Shown: positions 17,571 through 27,614, numbered from the stretch's first letter. The stretch: DNA of 47,874 nt from JAAUTS01 sp034440395 (GCA_034440395.1 JAWXBW010000034.1:1-47874); one strand, 5' to 3'. A program made the numbers and translations. Notes: generated from the letters alone by a model not told the origin.

Positions 17571-18954
17571 ACTACCCTTTCCCCTCTCCTTCGGTGCCAA
17601 GCTCACGCTCTGGTATGTTTTTCCTTTAATTCTCTCCGTAGGCGTAATCTTCTCCCTCGCCTACTATCTCATTTCCTCCGCCCTCTTCTCCCGTGACCTA
17701 AATAACCAACAACTATTCATCCAAGAAATCCAGCTCTGGCAATCCCAAGGGGGCATTCGCAATGTCCAAACGCGACTTCAAAATGATCCCCGCAACGCCC
17801 AAGGCCCTTACTTCGTACGCATTAATGACGGCGCCCGCCAGAGCCTCTTCATCGTCAGCTCAGAAAATAATTCCATCCTCGACATTCCCACCATAGAGCG
17901 ACTTCCCCTGAAAATTGGAACCCTCGACTTAACCTTTAAAAATCAGGATCGATCCGAGAACTGGATCATCCTCACTACCAGTAATTCAAAAGGTGCCCTC
18001 TTCCAACTCGGGCGCCACAGCACCCTCACCCACGAAGTCCTCCGCCAGTTCCGCCTCTCCTTTCTTAAAATTACCTTACCCGTCCTCATCCTTGCCGCTG
18101 CTGGAGGTGCCCTCTTCACCTTTCGCGCCCTGCGTCCCCTTAGAAAATTATCCCTTACCACCCGCCACCTCATCGAACACGGAAACCTCTCCGCCCGCGT
18201 CCCTGCTGAAACTCACCACGGTGAACTCAACGATCTCGTTCTCCAATTCAACCGCATGTTAGAAACCAACGAACGCCTCATTCGCACCATGCACGACGCC
18301 CTAGATAACGTAGCCCACGATCTACGCACTCCCATCACGCGCCTTCGTGTTTCCGCTGAAACCGCCTTACACGATAGCACCAACCCCGAAGCCTCCCGTG
18401 AAGCTCTAGCTGATTGCCTAGAAGAAGCTGAAAAAATTCAGCTTATTCTCAATACCCTCATGGATGTAGCGGAAGCTCGCACGGGAGTTATGCACCTAAA
18501 ACATGAGACCATTCCTCTAAATGATCTTGTTCAAGACGTGACCGAGCTTTACTCCTTCGTCGCAGAAGAACAACAGATGTCCTTCCACGTAGAAATCCCT
18601 GAAACTCTTTTAATCCGTGGGGACCGTAGCCGCTTGCGCCAAGCCTTAGCCAACCTCCTAGATAACGCCATCAAGTATGGCAGCCTAGGCCAAACCATCG
18701 AGCTACGTGCCCAACAAGAAAATGAATTCGTTGTACTAGAAATTAAAGACTACGGCCAAGGTATCCCCACCTCAGAAATTCCCCGCATCTGGGAACGACT
18801 CTACCGTGGTGATAAAAGCCGCAACAAGCGCGGCCTCGGTCTGGGTCTAAGCCTCGTGCAAGCTATTATCCAAGCCCATGAAGGCAGCATCAACGTCCGG
18901 AGCGAACTAGGGAAAGGCACCACGTTCACCCTCAAACTCCCCACTAAAAACTGA
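17563..18954 (+). CDS. Sensor histidine kinase of the two-component pair
   Basis: 464 residues from the ATG at 17563, which overlaps the end of the response-regulator gene. An earlier in-frame start at 17464 lies within that gene and is rejected. Membrane segments at about 15-40 and 168-188 flank a periplasmic sensor domain of 125 residues. A HAMP domain, the H-box with His252 (NVAHDLRTPITR), an N-box (LANLLDNAIKYG) and G-boxes (DYGQGIP, GLGLGLSL) complete an active kinase. The HAMP/H-box spacing is like CusS-type kinases; the stimulus is unknown. Confidence 0.93.
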   Translation: MIKLPFPLSFGAKLTLWYVFPLILSVGVIFSLAYYLISSALFSRDLNNQQLFIQEIQLWQSQGGIRNVQTRLQNDPRNAQGPYFVRINDGARQSLFIVSSENNSILDIPTIERLPLKIGTLDLTFKNQDRSENWIILTTSNSKGALFQLGRHSTLTHEVLRQFRLSFLKITLPVLILAAAGGALFTFRALRPLRKLSLTTRHLIEHGNLSARVPAETHHGELNDLVLQFNRMLETNERLIRTMHDALDNVAHDLRTPITRLRVSAETALHDSTNPEASREALADCLEEAEKIQLILNTLMDVAEARTGVMHLKHETIPLNDLVQDVTELYSFVAEEQQMSFHVEIPETLLIRGDRSRLRQALANLLDNAIKYGSLGQTIELRAQQENEFVVLEIKDYGQGIPTSEIPRIWERLYRGDKSRNKRGLGLGLSLVQAIIQAHEGSINVRSELGKGTTFTLKLPTKN

Positions 18955-18981
18955 ATCTAAAAATTACGAACAAGCCTATCC

Positions 18982-19344
18982 TCACTTAGCACCCGGAGAC
19001 GTATAAACCTTGATCCCTTTTAAATCGTAAAACTTCTTCGACTTAATATTTAAAATACCAGACTCGCCCGTGATGACTGTACCTTCAGACCGATAGGTAA
19101 ACCCATTATAAATATAAATCTCTTCACTACTATTCATGCGGGCGGAGTTCGCTTCTAACATCGCAGTCTGACCCACTTCAGATTTAATGGGTAACGTAAG
19201 CTTTTTAATTTCAGATAAATCCGTAGTCTCAATTTTAATGTCAGCACTGTCTTTCTTACTCGTTGTCGTTCCATGAAACCACCAGAGCACCAAAAGGAGC
19301 CCAAGAAAGCTAACTACCATGAATACTTTATTAATGTTGTTCAT
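18982..19344 (-). CDS. Membrane-anchored small protein, possibly LptC-like
   Basis: 120 residues with an N-terminal membrane anchor (VFMVVSFLGLLLVLWWF) and a beta-rich periplasmic part. The repeated pattern with TGESGILNIKSKKFYDLKGIKV resembles the strand repeats of OstA/LptC jellyroll proteins, which shuttle lipopolysaccharide. The match is by eye and weak; length is shorter than typical LptC (about 190). Convergent with the kinase gene and separate from the Bat operon by 100 bp. Confidence 0.5.
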   Translation of the reverse strand: MNNINKVFMVVSFLGLLLVLWWFHGTTTSKKDSADIKIETTDLSEIKKLTLPIKSEVGQTAMLEANSARMNSSEEIYIYNGFTYRSEGTVITGESGILNIKSKKFYDLKGIKVYTSPGAK

Positions 19345-19447
19345 ATCGATAAATCCCCCACTTCGATTTACTCGGTAAACAATGCAAAACTTCTAGCTGC
19401 CTGTCTACGCTCAACTCAAAGCCTCAAAGGCACGAAGGAGAAGCGCC

Positions 19448-20215
19448 TTAACGCTTAACCCTCTCCACATCACCCGCACGTATCCATCCACCTTGCGCTC
19501 CACCACTTTTCACATAGAGATACTCCCCATGTGCTTCCTGCGACCGCACCACTTCTCCTGGCCTTAAAGTCCCCAATGCTGTTGCCCCCGCAAAGGGAGA
19601 AATCAGCAAAGCTGCATTCGGTGCCAGAACCACCGCTCGACTTTCCCTCTGTCCATGAAAAATCACGCCTAGCACTGCCATCACACCGCATATTAAAACA
19701 GTAGCCATCAAAGCAGGCCACACTCGCAACACTACCTGAGGAATCCTGCTGCCAGCAAAAGTCCAGAGAACAATTCCCCCCGCCACCACCCATAATGCGA
19801 CTAATAGCAAACCAGCCCAAACATTTTGACCAAGCCTTAGAAAAGGGCCACTCCCAAACGATCCTTCAGCATTCACCAGATTATTCACCTCAACTACTTT
19901 ATCTAAATTTTGTCTCAACATCTTGTCATTCGGATTCAGTAACAAACCCCGCTCATAAGCTAAAACCCCCCGCCCAATATCACCTGCTCGCACCAACGCA
20001 TTTCCTAGGTTAAAATACAGTTCAAGGGATGCCCCTTGGTTTTTAATCAAAGAATCAAAAATCATGGCCGACTCCCCATACTTCCCGTCCGAGTAGGCTT
20101 GGTTAGCTCGATTAAAACTTTGCTCCGCCTCAGCCGCATAAGTTACCGTTCCCAAGAGCAAGAATATCAGAACCTGCCACCCGGATTTCCTAAATTTCCC
20201 TAGTTTCTTAAACAC
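19448..20215 (-). CDS. batE: BatE-like TPR and SH3-domain membrane protein
   Basis: 255 residues starting with GTG at 20215. An AGGAGG ribosome-binding site sits 5 bases before it, which decides the start; a longer frame from 20317 lies inside batD. A signal peptide (VLIFLLLGTVTYAA) is followed by TPR repeats (AEQSFNRANQAYSDGKYGES, LYFNLGNALVRAG), two membrane segments and a C-terminal SH3-like domain (about 195-250). It overlaps the batD stop by 8 bp and is the last gene of the Bat operon. Confidence 0.85.
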   Translation of the reverse strand: MFKKLGKFRKSGWQVLIFLLLGTVTYAAEAEQSFNRANQAYSDGKYGESAMIFDSLIKNQGASLELYFNLGNALVRAGDIGRGVLAYERGLLLNPNDKMLRQNLDKVVEVNNLVNAEGSFGSGPFLRLGQNVWAGLLLVALWVVAGGIVLWTFAGSRIPQVVLRVWPALMATVLICGVMAVLGVIFHGQRESRAVVLAPNAALLISPFAGATALGTLRPGEVVRSQEAHGEYLYVKSGGAQGGWIRAGDVERVKR

Positions 20216-22034
20216 TCTTTCCTCCTTTTCCTGCTGCCTGTAACCATTGCTGGATCGAGCCGTAAAGCCTTTGCATTTCAGCCGCATCCAAAGCCGCTCC
20301 AGAATAGTCAATCGCATCTAACTCTGAAAAGATCATCTCTAATTCTCCCACTCCTTTAGGTTGCCGTTGTCGCACCTCATGGCGAGTAACACTTTCAGGC
20401 GGACAGTTCCATTCTCTAGCTAAAGTCTGCTGTAACACACGTCGAGCCTTCAAGACGAAGGTATCACCATCAGACTGCTGCATGGCCAATTGCATTTCTC
20501 GAACTTCACGCTCCAAAGTTCTCTCCAATTCATGCGCCGCATTACGAGAACCCCACTTGCTCTCATAGGCTCGAAATGCCTTATAACCCACACAGCCCAG
20601 AATGAGTATTCCCGGAATAATCAACAACCAGACAAACCACGATTGTGCAGGCCAAAATTCAAGCGAAGCACCCGTAGAACCAAGCTTAAGACGATTGGGA
20701 GAAAGCTCCAATCCGCCTTGATCTGATGCGGCTTGAGCTAAAGACGGACTACTCACAGGCCCCGGTCCCGCCTGAATCGGTGCCGCCTGAACTTGCAAAG
20801 CTATCGGATCCGAACGCAAGGTTTGATACTGTCCTTTCACAGGATCAAAATAGGAAAACTGCAACATGGGAAATTCTTTTACCTCTGCTGAAAGTGGAAT
20901 CAAAGCCTGCCGATACGTTTTCTTTCCCTCAAAACCCGCAGTGTCTACCGCTTTGAAACTGGCAGAAGGTTTATACGTTCTCCACTGCTTACTTTCCTTC
21001 ATGCCAGGCCAATCGATTCGGTTAAAATTTCCTCTACCCTCAATTGACGCTACTAATTCCATCGGCTCACCACTGATCAGCTCTGTCGGTGCCGCTTGCG
21101 CCACAAACGTAAAATTACCAATTCCGCCACTGAATGAAGCTGGCTTACCCTCACTTGGCAAGGGCAGTACTTTAACATTTCCCACTTTCGTTTTTAACTC
21201 CACTTCCACCGACTGGGTGCGGGCCAATAGTTGATCTAAAATACTGGAACCCCCACCTAAGACCCGATCACGATCCTCCACTTCTGCCAACTGCCGAGCG
21301 GATATACTAAACTCACCTGCCTTGACTGGGGTGATCGTAGCACTCCAAACGAGCAGGTTATACGGCACCCCCTCTATCCCAACCCTGCTCTGCATAGGTT
21401 CATTTGAAAAACTTCCAAGCGTAAAACTTTCTCCCACTAACATGGGTAAAGATTTTAAACCAAACCGTATATTACCTATGACAAAAAGACGGAAGGTTAC
21501 AGGCACTGCTTGCCCCACATAAATGCGCTCATCATTAAATTCCATTTGAAGAAAATAAGGTTTTTGAAGTTGCTCTTTATCAATAGAAATTTTTCCACTC
21601 TCACTAGCTTCAGCGGAACCTGATTGCTCCGATGTGCTCGCCGCTGCCGTCTGACTTTTTAAAATGGTGAGGGTCAAAGGTGCTGTCTGCTTAACTTCCC
21701 CCCCAGCCTCAACACTCAATGCAGGAATCGTATAAGAACCTGGATTAAATCCATTCACCCTATAAGCATAGATAGCGGTATCCATACGGTTGAAATTAAT
21801 AATTTGAATCGACGTGCTTTGTCCGCTGGAAGTGAACTGTAATCCTGAAACCTCTGGCAACGTGATCTGCGCACGGCTTGCCCCAGCTATGGAAACACGT
21901 AAAACAGCTTCCTGACCTTGCACAATCTGGGAAGGCTCTAATACGGCCGACACCTTGACTTCGGCCTGAACATTACTCAACCATAACGTTCCTGCTGTCA
22001 TGATTGTTCCTAATATAATCAATACTTTTTTCAT
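20208..22034 (-). CDS. batD: BatD-family membrane protein
   Basis: 608 residues from the ATG at 22034. TTG and GTG codons just upstream (22049, 22046) are alternatives that overlap the previous gene. A signal peptide (VLIILGTIMTAGTLWLS...QA) leads to several Ig-like beta domains (VSAVLEPSQIVQGQEAVLRVS at the start of the first), a membrane helix at about 475 and a cytoplasmic helical tail. This order is the BatD architecture of the Bacteroides aerotolerance operon. Likely a periplasmic scaffold for the VWA proteins. Confidence 0.87.
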   Translation of the reverse strand: MKKVLIILGTIMTAGTLWLSNVQAEVKVSAVLEPSQIVQGQEAVLRVSIAGASRAQITLPEVSGLQFTSSGQSTSIQIINFNRMDTAIYAYRVNGFNPGSYTIPALSVEAGGEVKQTAPLTLTILKSQTAAASTSEQSGSAEASESGKISIDKEQLQKPYFLQMEFNDERIYVGQAVPVTFRLFVIGNIRFGLKSLPMLVGESFTLGSFSNEPMQSRVGIEGVPYNLLVWSATITPVKAGEFSISARQLAEVEDRDRVLGGGSSILDQLLARTQSVEVELKTKVGNVKVLPLPSEGKPASFSGGIGNFTFVAQAAPTELISGEPMELVASIEGRGNFNRIDWPGMKESKQWRTYKPSASFKAVDTAGFEGKKTYRQALIPLSAEVKEFPMLQFSYFDPVKGQYQTLRSDPIALQVQAAPIQAGPGPVSSPSLAQAASDQGGLELSPNRLKLGSTGASLEFWPAQSWFVWLLIIPGILILGCVGYKAFRAYESKWGSRNAAHELERTLEREVREMQLAMQQSDGDTFVLKARRVLQQTLAREWNCPPESVTRHEVRQRQPKGVGELEMIFSELDAIDYSGAALDAAEMQRLYGSIQQWLQAAGKGGKSV

Positions 22035-22042
22035 AAAATACT

Positions 22043-24010
22043 TCACCAATCCTGACCCGTCCTAGGCTCATTCTTCCCATCTTTAGTCCGTGTCACAGGT
22101 AACAATAACTGCTTTTGTCCGCTTTTTACCGCATTTAATAATGCCTTAGCTTCCTCTTTACTCATTTTGTCCGACTTAGCCTGCCCAGCCTGAAGTTTTC
22201 CATCCGAGCCTTTTTCTTCTCCTGGCTTCGACTTATCTTCTTTAGCGTCTTGCTTGTCCTGATTGGCCGGGTCTGATCCTTCTTCAGATTTTTTTTTCTC
22301 TTCTTTTTTCTCTTCTGAACCCGTGTCCTTCTTTTTGTCAGAGCTTGATTGGTTACCTTTACCATCTTCAGAAGGTTGCTGATCCTGAGAATCCTTATTT
22401 TTTTGATCTTTTTTCTGTTCTTGTTTTTGATCTTGCGGCTCTTTCTGATCCTTCTTCTCTTGTTCCTCAGAACTTTTCTTTTGCTCGTTGTTTTGCGGAG
22501 GTTGACTCTTTAACTCATCCAGACGCTTTTTCACTAAATCATAATTGATCTTAGCATTTTTATTCTCTTTTTCTAAAGCCAAGGCTCCTTGGTAAGATCT
22601 CAGTGCAGATTCCCATTTCTTAATGGTTCCTTCACGATCCTTCTGCAGGCTGGTTTCGCCTGCACGGAATTGTGCATTACCTAGGTTGTAATAGGCCTTT
22701 TCCTGTAGTTTTAAATCTCGCCCCACTTTTCCCTCTTCAAAAGCTTGAGCCGCATCGTCGAATTGTCCCGCACGATACGCCGCCACACCCTGATTATATC
22801 TGAGTGCTGACTTTTCTAATTCTTTTTTCGCTGCCTCCTCATAATGCACAACAGCCTCCGCATACTTCTCCTTCTTCATGCTCTCCTCTGCCTCCCGCAC
22901 TCCAGCCCAAGCCTGCTGGTTCCATAAGCTCAAAAGTACTAAGAACAAAGCCGTTTTCCCGAAGGAATGATGTTTGCGTTTCCATCGTTTATTTTCCACC
23001 ACTTTAACCTGATTCACTTCGCGCAGCATCGTCTCCAATAAAAGACAAATTAGGCCAGCCAACAGGAACCATTGGAACTGTTCCAAAGGAACTTTTTTGA
23101 TGCTTTCTTTAACCTCCAACTCCTTCATCAAATGTTGGTTGTCTCTCATGATTGACTCTAGCCCCTCGCCCTTTGGCCCTAGCGGATAGTAGGCCCCTCC
23201 TGTGGCCGTTGCTATTTGCTTCAACATGGCCTCATCAAGACGAGACTTTACAAAATTCCCTGATCTATCTTTTACAAAAGAAACGCCAGCTTGGTTTTCT
23301 AAATTGGGAATAAGATCACCGCTCGCTGTTCCCACACCAACGGCGTAAATTTTAACCCCCTCTTTCGCCACTTCTTTAGCCGCCGCAATACCTTCCCCTT
23401 CCAAATCTTCTCCGTCCGTAATTAAAACTAATATTTTCGTATCCCCAGAGCCTTTAGCAAAGGCTTCACTTGCCTCCATAATAGCCGCTCCGATGTTTGT
23501 CCCAGGACGGCTGATAACATTTGTGTCTAATGTTTCCAACGAATCATAAAAAGCTTCCGTATCTAAGGTGAGCGGACATAGAAGAAATGCGGAACCAGCA
23601 AAAGGTACCAAGCCCAATCGACCACCATCAAAGTTTCGACTAAAATCAATCACCGCCAACTTTGCCCGCTCCAAACGATTAGGTCTTATGTCCTGCGCTA
23701 ACATGCTGCGCGAGGTATCAATCGCAAAAAGAATATCAATTCCCTTACGCTTAACCTCCTCCAGACGATAACCCATTTGCGGCCTAGCCAAGGCTAAGCC
23801 CAAACAAACAAGAGCTACCAACATTAACCCTTGTTTAACCCGGCGGCGCAGAGCAGACACATTTGCCGTCAAAGCCTTTTTTAAAACTACATTCGTTAAA
23901 TTACCTAATAATCCCTCACGCTTTAATTCTCCATAAATAAGCACCACCATAGCCAAGATTACGACAACGGCGGTCAAAGCTAATCCTAACGGTTGAGCGA
24001 AGGTCATCAT
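22043..24010 (-). CDS. BatB-BatC fusion (VWA membrane protein with TPR domain)
   Basis: 655 residues. Two membrane helices (8-28, 58-76), a VWA domain with MIDAS motif DTSRS (98-102) and a third helix (about 313-327) make up BatB. A fourth hydrophobic stretch at 352-369 ending AWAG looks like a leftover BatC signal peptide. TPR repeats (371 to about 500) and a Lys/Glu/Asp/Gln-rich low-complexity tail follow. No stop or frameshift separates the parts. It overlaps batA as ATGA and sits in the centre of the operon. The protein should display VWA and TPR modules on the periplasmic or cytoplasmic side according to helix number, which the internal segment leaves open. Confidence 0.9.
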   Translation of the reverse strand: MMTFAQPLGLALTAVVVILAMVVLIYGELKREGLLGNLTNVVLKKALTANVSALRRRVKQGLMLVALVCLGLALARPQMGYRLEEVKRKGIDILFAIDTSRSMLAQDIRPNRLERAKLAVIDFSRNFDGGRLGLVPFAGSAFLLCPLTLDTEAFYDSLETLDTNVISRPGTNIGAAIMEASEAFAKGSGDTKILVLITDGEDLEGEGIAAAKEVAKEGVKIYAVGVGTASGDLIPNLENQAGVSFVKDRSGNFVKSRLDEAMLKQIATATGGAYYPLGPKGEGLESIMRDNQHLMKELEVKESIKKVPLEQFQWFLLAGLICLLLETMLREVNQVKVVENKRWKRKHHSFGKTALFLVLLSLWNQQAWAGVREAEESMKKEKYAEAVVHYEEAAKKELEKSALRYNQGVAAYRAGQFDDAAQAFEEGKVGRDLKLQEKAYYNLGNAQFRAGETSLQKDREGTIKKWESALRSYQGALALEKENKNAKINYDLVKKRLDELKSQPPQNNEQKKSSEEQEKKDQKEPQDQKQEQKKDQKNKDSQDQQPSEDGKGNQSSSDKKKDTGSEEKKEEKKKSEEGSDPANQDKQDAKEDKSKPGEEKGSDGKLQAGQAKSDKMSKEEAKALLNAVKSGQKQLLLPVTRTKDGKNEPRTGQDW

Positions 24011-25002
24011 GGAATTCTCCTGAAAAACGTATTCATTAAAACTAACTCCGCCAGCAGCAACATCATCGCAGGAATCAAAACATAAAACATCAATTCCTCA
24101 TAATTATCCTGCTTCCGGATAGTTCTCTTAGTCACTTCTAACGCATTAATTTCTGCATAAATTTTTTTCAATGATTCCGTGTCGGTGGCTCGAAAATACA
24201 TGCCCCCCGTTTTGTCCGAAATAGCTTTAAGCATGACTTCATCAATCTCGACCTTCACCATAACCAAGCGAGTCCCTCCGAAGCTTGGAACAGGCATCGG
24301 AGCTTCCCCTTGTATGCCTGCACCGACTGAATATATCTTTACCCCTAGGCTACTCGCCACCTCCGCCGCCATTTGCGGCGTAATCGTTCCCGCATTATTA
24401 ACCCCATCTGTCAGTAAGATTAAAATACGTGACTTAGCTTTTTTTTCATCCAGTCGATTCAGGCCAGTCGCCAATCCCGAACCAATCGCCGTTGCCTCCC
24501 CTAGATCGCCTGGCTCTATTTGTTCAAGACGCCGCTGTAACCAGTCGTGATCAAGCGTGAGCGGACTCACTAAATACGCCTCCCCCGCAAACGCCACCAG
24601 ACCGATCCGATCATTCGGCCTCTCCTCAATAAAATCACGCAGAACATTCTTCACTACGGCTAGCCGATTCACCTGATTTCCATTTAACTTGAAATCCAAA
24701 GACTCCATCGAAGGAGAAGCATCCACCACCAACATGATATCAATGCCGCTGGCTTCTACTTGCGTCGTGCTTTCACCCAATTGAGGTCTCGCTAGTGCCA
24801 CAATAATCAAGCCCACGGCAAATAGACGGCCTAATAAAAAGATACGCCCTATTTGCCCCCTCGTCTTACGCCCTACTAACTCCCCCACTGCTATACTTGG
24901 AAAACGCAAAGCTGGAGCCTTCCCATATCTGCCCCACCAGAAAGCTAGGACGGGCAAGAGGAGTAATAACCAAAGCAATTGCGGATCATGAAAACGCATC
25001 AT
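24007..25002 (-). CDS. batA: BatA-like VWA-domain membrane protein
   Basis: 331 residues: an N-terminal short helix pair (LLWLLLLLPVLAFWWG, IFLLGRLFAVGLIIVALARPQ), a VWA domain with the complete MIDAS motif DASPS and TDG(V)NN, and a C-terminal helix (LIPAMMLLLAELVLM). This is the classical BatA layout. It overlaps both neighbours as ATGA and forms part of the same transcription unit. VWA domains of this group probably assemble with the MoxR ATPase. Confidence 0.92.
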   Translation of the reverse strand: MMRFHDPQLLWLLLLLPVLAFWWGRYGKAPALRFPSIAVGELVGRKTRGQIGRIFLLGRLFAVGLIIVALARPQLGESTTQVEASGIDIMLVVDASPSMESLDFKLNGNQVNRLAVVKNVLRDFIEERPNDRIGLVAFAGEAYLVSPLTLDHDWLQRRLEQIEPGDLGEATAIGSGLATGLNRLDEKKAKSRILILLTDGVNNAGTITPQMAAEVASSLGVKIYSVGAGIQGEAPMPVPSFGGTRLVMVKVEIDEVMLKAISDKTGGMYFRATDTESLKKIYAEINALEVTKRTIRKQDNYEELMFYVLIPAMMLLLAELVLMNTFFRRIP

Positions 25003-25625
25003 AAAGCTTGTCCAGAAGCCGCCGCTACTTGCGGCTTCATTGCTTGCGTAACGAGACCTGATACCATTGTTTGCTCAACAAATCGACGAGCCGAGAGCCA
25101 CATCGTTTCCATCTCTTCAAAACTTAATGCCTCTTTTCCAAATTTAGCTTGGTCGCATAGATGTAGAAATTGATCTAACTCTTCCAAATGATCCGTTATC
25201 TCTCTCAGATGCAACATACGCATCTCGCGCAAAAATTCCTCCGTCGTCCTCTGCACCACAGGCACATGAAAACGTTCTTCCATATAACGCCTCAGCACCT
25301 CAGAAATACTAAGTGAAAATTCTTTAGCCATACCCTCTTGCATTACACAGCGGGACTCATCTAACTCACGCAAAGCTCTCGCACCATAAGCTTCCACAAG
25401 TATTAGTGTAGGCTTCTTCTTTTTTAATAAATAAATCAACACAGCTAAACCAACCACAGCCACCAAGCCTAAGACATAGATCCACCATGCTAAACCAGCT
25501 AGTGGTATAATACCCTGAATATCTTGAATGTCTTCCTGCGCCGCCCCTAGCGGAGTGGCCAATAGTCCCACCATAGCTAGGAACCAATAAAAGCAGATCA
25601 TGACGGAAAAGCGTAACGGTTTCAT
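24999..25625 (-). CDS. DUF4381-like membrane protein of the Bat operon
   Basis: 208 residues with a signal-like N-terminus (FYWFLAMVGLLATPLGAA), one strong membrane helix (WIYVLGLVAVVGLAVLIYLL) and a cytoplasmic helical domain containing LRRYMEERFHVPVVQRTTEEFL. Position between a DUF58 gene and batA, with 4-bp overlaps on both sides, fits the small membrane protein commonly found there. The family match to DUF4381 is by pattern and position. Confidence 0.7.
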   Translation of the reverse strand: MKPLRFSVMICFYWFLAMVGLLATPLGAAQEDIQDIQGIIPLAGLAWWIYVLGLVAVVGLAVLIYLLKKKKPTLILVEAYGARALRELDESRCVMQEGMAKEFSLSISEVLRRYMEERFHVPVVQRTTEEFLREMRMLHLREITDHLEELDQFLHLCDQAKFGKEALSFEEMETMWLSARRFVEQTMVSGLVTQAMKPQVAAASGQAL

Positions 25626-26536
25626 CGATGTCTCCTTTCCCGATTTTTAAAAAAACCAAGCAATGTTGCTAAATAAGGTTTGTCTGGAACCAACTCCAAA
25701 TAATCTACGCCACAGGATTGAATGGTCTTACGCAGCTCTTTGCGCCGACTTTGAGACAATCGCTGATAGTCTTCTCGCACACTTTTTCTATTGGTGTTAA
25801 CTTCCACTTGCTCCCCTGTTTCAGCATCTTCTAAAGTTAACAAGCCCACTTCCGGTAAATCCCATTCTCTTGGGTCATTTATCGCCATGGCTACCATGTC
25901 ATGCCGTTTATTGGCCGTTTGTAATTTCGATTTAAATTTAGGTAACACCTCAGTCAAAGGTCCCGTTAAACAATAATCAGAAATAAGGAAAACTACCGCC
26001 TTCCGTTTTTGTACCCGACAAATAAACTCAATAGCACCTGTAATATCTGTCCTACGACCCTCCACCTCAAAAAATAGAATTTCACGAATCACTCGTAACA
26101 CATGCCCGCGTCCCTTGGCTGGGGGAATGTAAAGCTCAGCCTCATCCGTGAATAGAAGTAAACCTACCTTGTCATTATTACGCACCGCAGAAAATGCTAA
26201 TACACTGGCGATTTCCGCTGCTAACTCCCGCTTACTTTGCCCTCCTGAGCCGTAGTCCCCCGAGGCGCTGAGATCAATCATCAAAATCATGGTTAACTCA
26301 CGTTCTTCCGTGAATTTTTTTACAAAGACCTTACCCGTCCGTGCCGTTACATTCCAGTCTATCGTTCGCACCTCATCCCCTGGCACATACTCCCGAACCT
26401 CCTCAAAGTTCATCCCACGACCTTTAAACACAGAGTGGTAATGCCCAGCAAGTGTGTCGTCAGCTAGACGATTTGTGCGGATCTCCACCTGTCGCACCTT
26501 CTGGAGAATTTCCCGTGTTTTTTCTTTATTCATCAC
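25622..26536 (-). CDS. DUF58 protein with VWA-type fold
   Basis: 304 residues. The DUF58 signature YHSVFKGRGMNFEEVREY...DWNVTARTG is present at about 35-75, followed by a MIDAS-like DLSASG and SDYCLTG. No membrane segment, so it should be cytoplasmic. DUF58 proteins are regular partners of MoxR ATPases. It is 28 bp downstream of moxR and overlaps the next gene by 4 bp. Confidence 0.9.
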   Translation of the reverse strand: MMNKEKTREILQKVRQVEIRTNRLADDTLAGHYHSVFKGRGMNFEEVREYVPGDEVRTIDWNVTARTGKVFVKKFTEERELTMILMIDLSASGDYGSGGQSKRELAAEIASVLAFSAVRNNDKVGLLLFTDEAELYIPPAKGRGHVLRVIREILFFEVEGRRTDITGAIEFICRVQKRKAVVFLISDYCLTGPLTEVLPKFKSKLQTANKRHDMVAMAINDPREWDLPEVGLLTLEDAETGEQVEVNTNRKSVREDYQRLSQSRRKELRKTIQSCGVDYLELVPDKPYLATLLGFFKNRERRHR

Positions 26537-26564
26537 GTTGGCGGCGATTATTTTTTACATTAAC

Positions 26565-27614
26565 TCAAGGCACTGGAATCGTATCGAGTATTTTCTGAAC
26601 AATTGTCTCATTTTTTAATCCTTCCGCTTCCGCCTCATAAGTCACTGTCACGCGATGCCGCAAAACATCCATCGCCATGGATTTTACGTCTTGCGGTGTG
26701 ACATAACCACGCCCTTCCAAGAAGGCGTAAGCACGAGATGCTAAAGTCAAACTAATCGTCGCACGGGGCGAAGCTCCATTTAAAATATAGGCTTTTAAAT
26801 CCAGTCCATAAAGCTTCGGATCACGCGTGGCATAAACTAAATCACAAATGTATTCTTTAACCTTGTCGTCCATGTAGATGCTGTTAACCACATGTCGAGC
26901 CTGTCGCACATGCTCTGCCGTCATCACGGCCTGCACGGCAGGTCGCGCTTCGGTCGATCCCATCAAATCCAAAATCACTCTCTCTTCTTCGCGGCTTGGA
27001 TGATTAATCACTACCTTTAACATAAACCGATCCACCTGCGCCTCAGGTAATGGATAGGTGCCTTCCTGCTCAATAGGGTTCTGTGTCGCCATGACCAAGA
27101 ACGGATCAGGTAGGATAAAGGTCTTATCACCAATCGTTACTTGCTTTTCTTGCATGGCCTCCAACAAAGCACTCTGCACCTTAGCCGGCGCACGGTTAAT
27201 CTCATCTGCTAAAACAAAGTTAGCGAAAATCGGTCCGTGCTTGACGATAAAACTAGCTTCCCGTTGATTATAAATTTCAGTCCCCACAATATCCGCCGGC
27301 AACATATCAGGCGTGAATTGAATACGCCTAAAATCCAACTCAATAGCTTGAGCTAATGTTTTCAACGCTAAAGTCTTAGCCAACCCCGGCACGCCCTCCA
27401 GTAACACATGCCCATTTGTCAGCAACCCCACCATCAGCCGATCAACCAAACCATGTTGTCCGACCACAAAGCGCCCCATCTCCTGCCGTAAGGGTTCCAC
27501 CCATTGTGACGCCTCGCGCACAGCTTCCGTGATGTTCTGAATGGTCGCATTCGCAGGACGCATGGTTCCAGGTAAAGAGGGAGGATTCGTAGTCGTAGAT
27601 GTTTCAAAGCTCAT
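26565..27614 (-). CDS. moxR: MoxR-family AAA+ ATPase
   Basis: 349 residues with Walker A (GVPGLAKT), Walker B (FVLADEINRAP), sensor 1 (VMATQNPIEQEGTYPLPEAQ) and the arginine-containing C-terminal lid typical of MoxR proteins. First gene of the Bat operon. MoxR ATPases are thought to act as chaperones for VWA-domain partners, here DUF58, BatA and BatB-C. The promoter probably lies in the short gap to the divergent oxidoreductase gene. Confidence 0.95.
   Translation of the reverse strand: MSFETSTTTNPPSLPGTMRPANATIQNITEAVREASQWVEPLRQEMGRFVVGQHGLVDRLMVGLLTNGHVLLEGVPGLAKTLALKTLAQAIELDFRRIQFTPDMLPADIVGTEIYNQREASFIVKHGPIFANFVLADEINRAPAKVQSALLEAMQEKQVTIGDKTFILPDPFLVMATQNPIEQEGTYPLPEAQVDRFMLKVVINHPSREEERVILDLMGSTEARPAVQAVMTAEHVRQARHVVNSIYMDDKVKEYICDLVYATRDPKLYGLDLKAYILNGASPRATISLTLASRAYAFLEGRGYVTPQDVKSMAMDVLRHRVTVTYEAEAEGLKNETIVQKILDTIPVP

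Noticed and set aside
22150..22510. Repeat-like low-complexity DNA
   Set aside because: It encodes the Lys/Glu/Gln-rich tail of the BatB-C protein and is not a separate repeat element.
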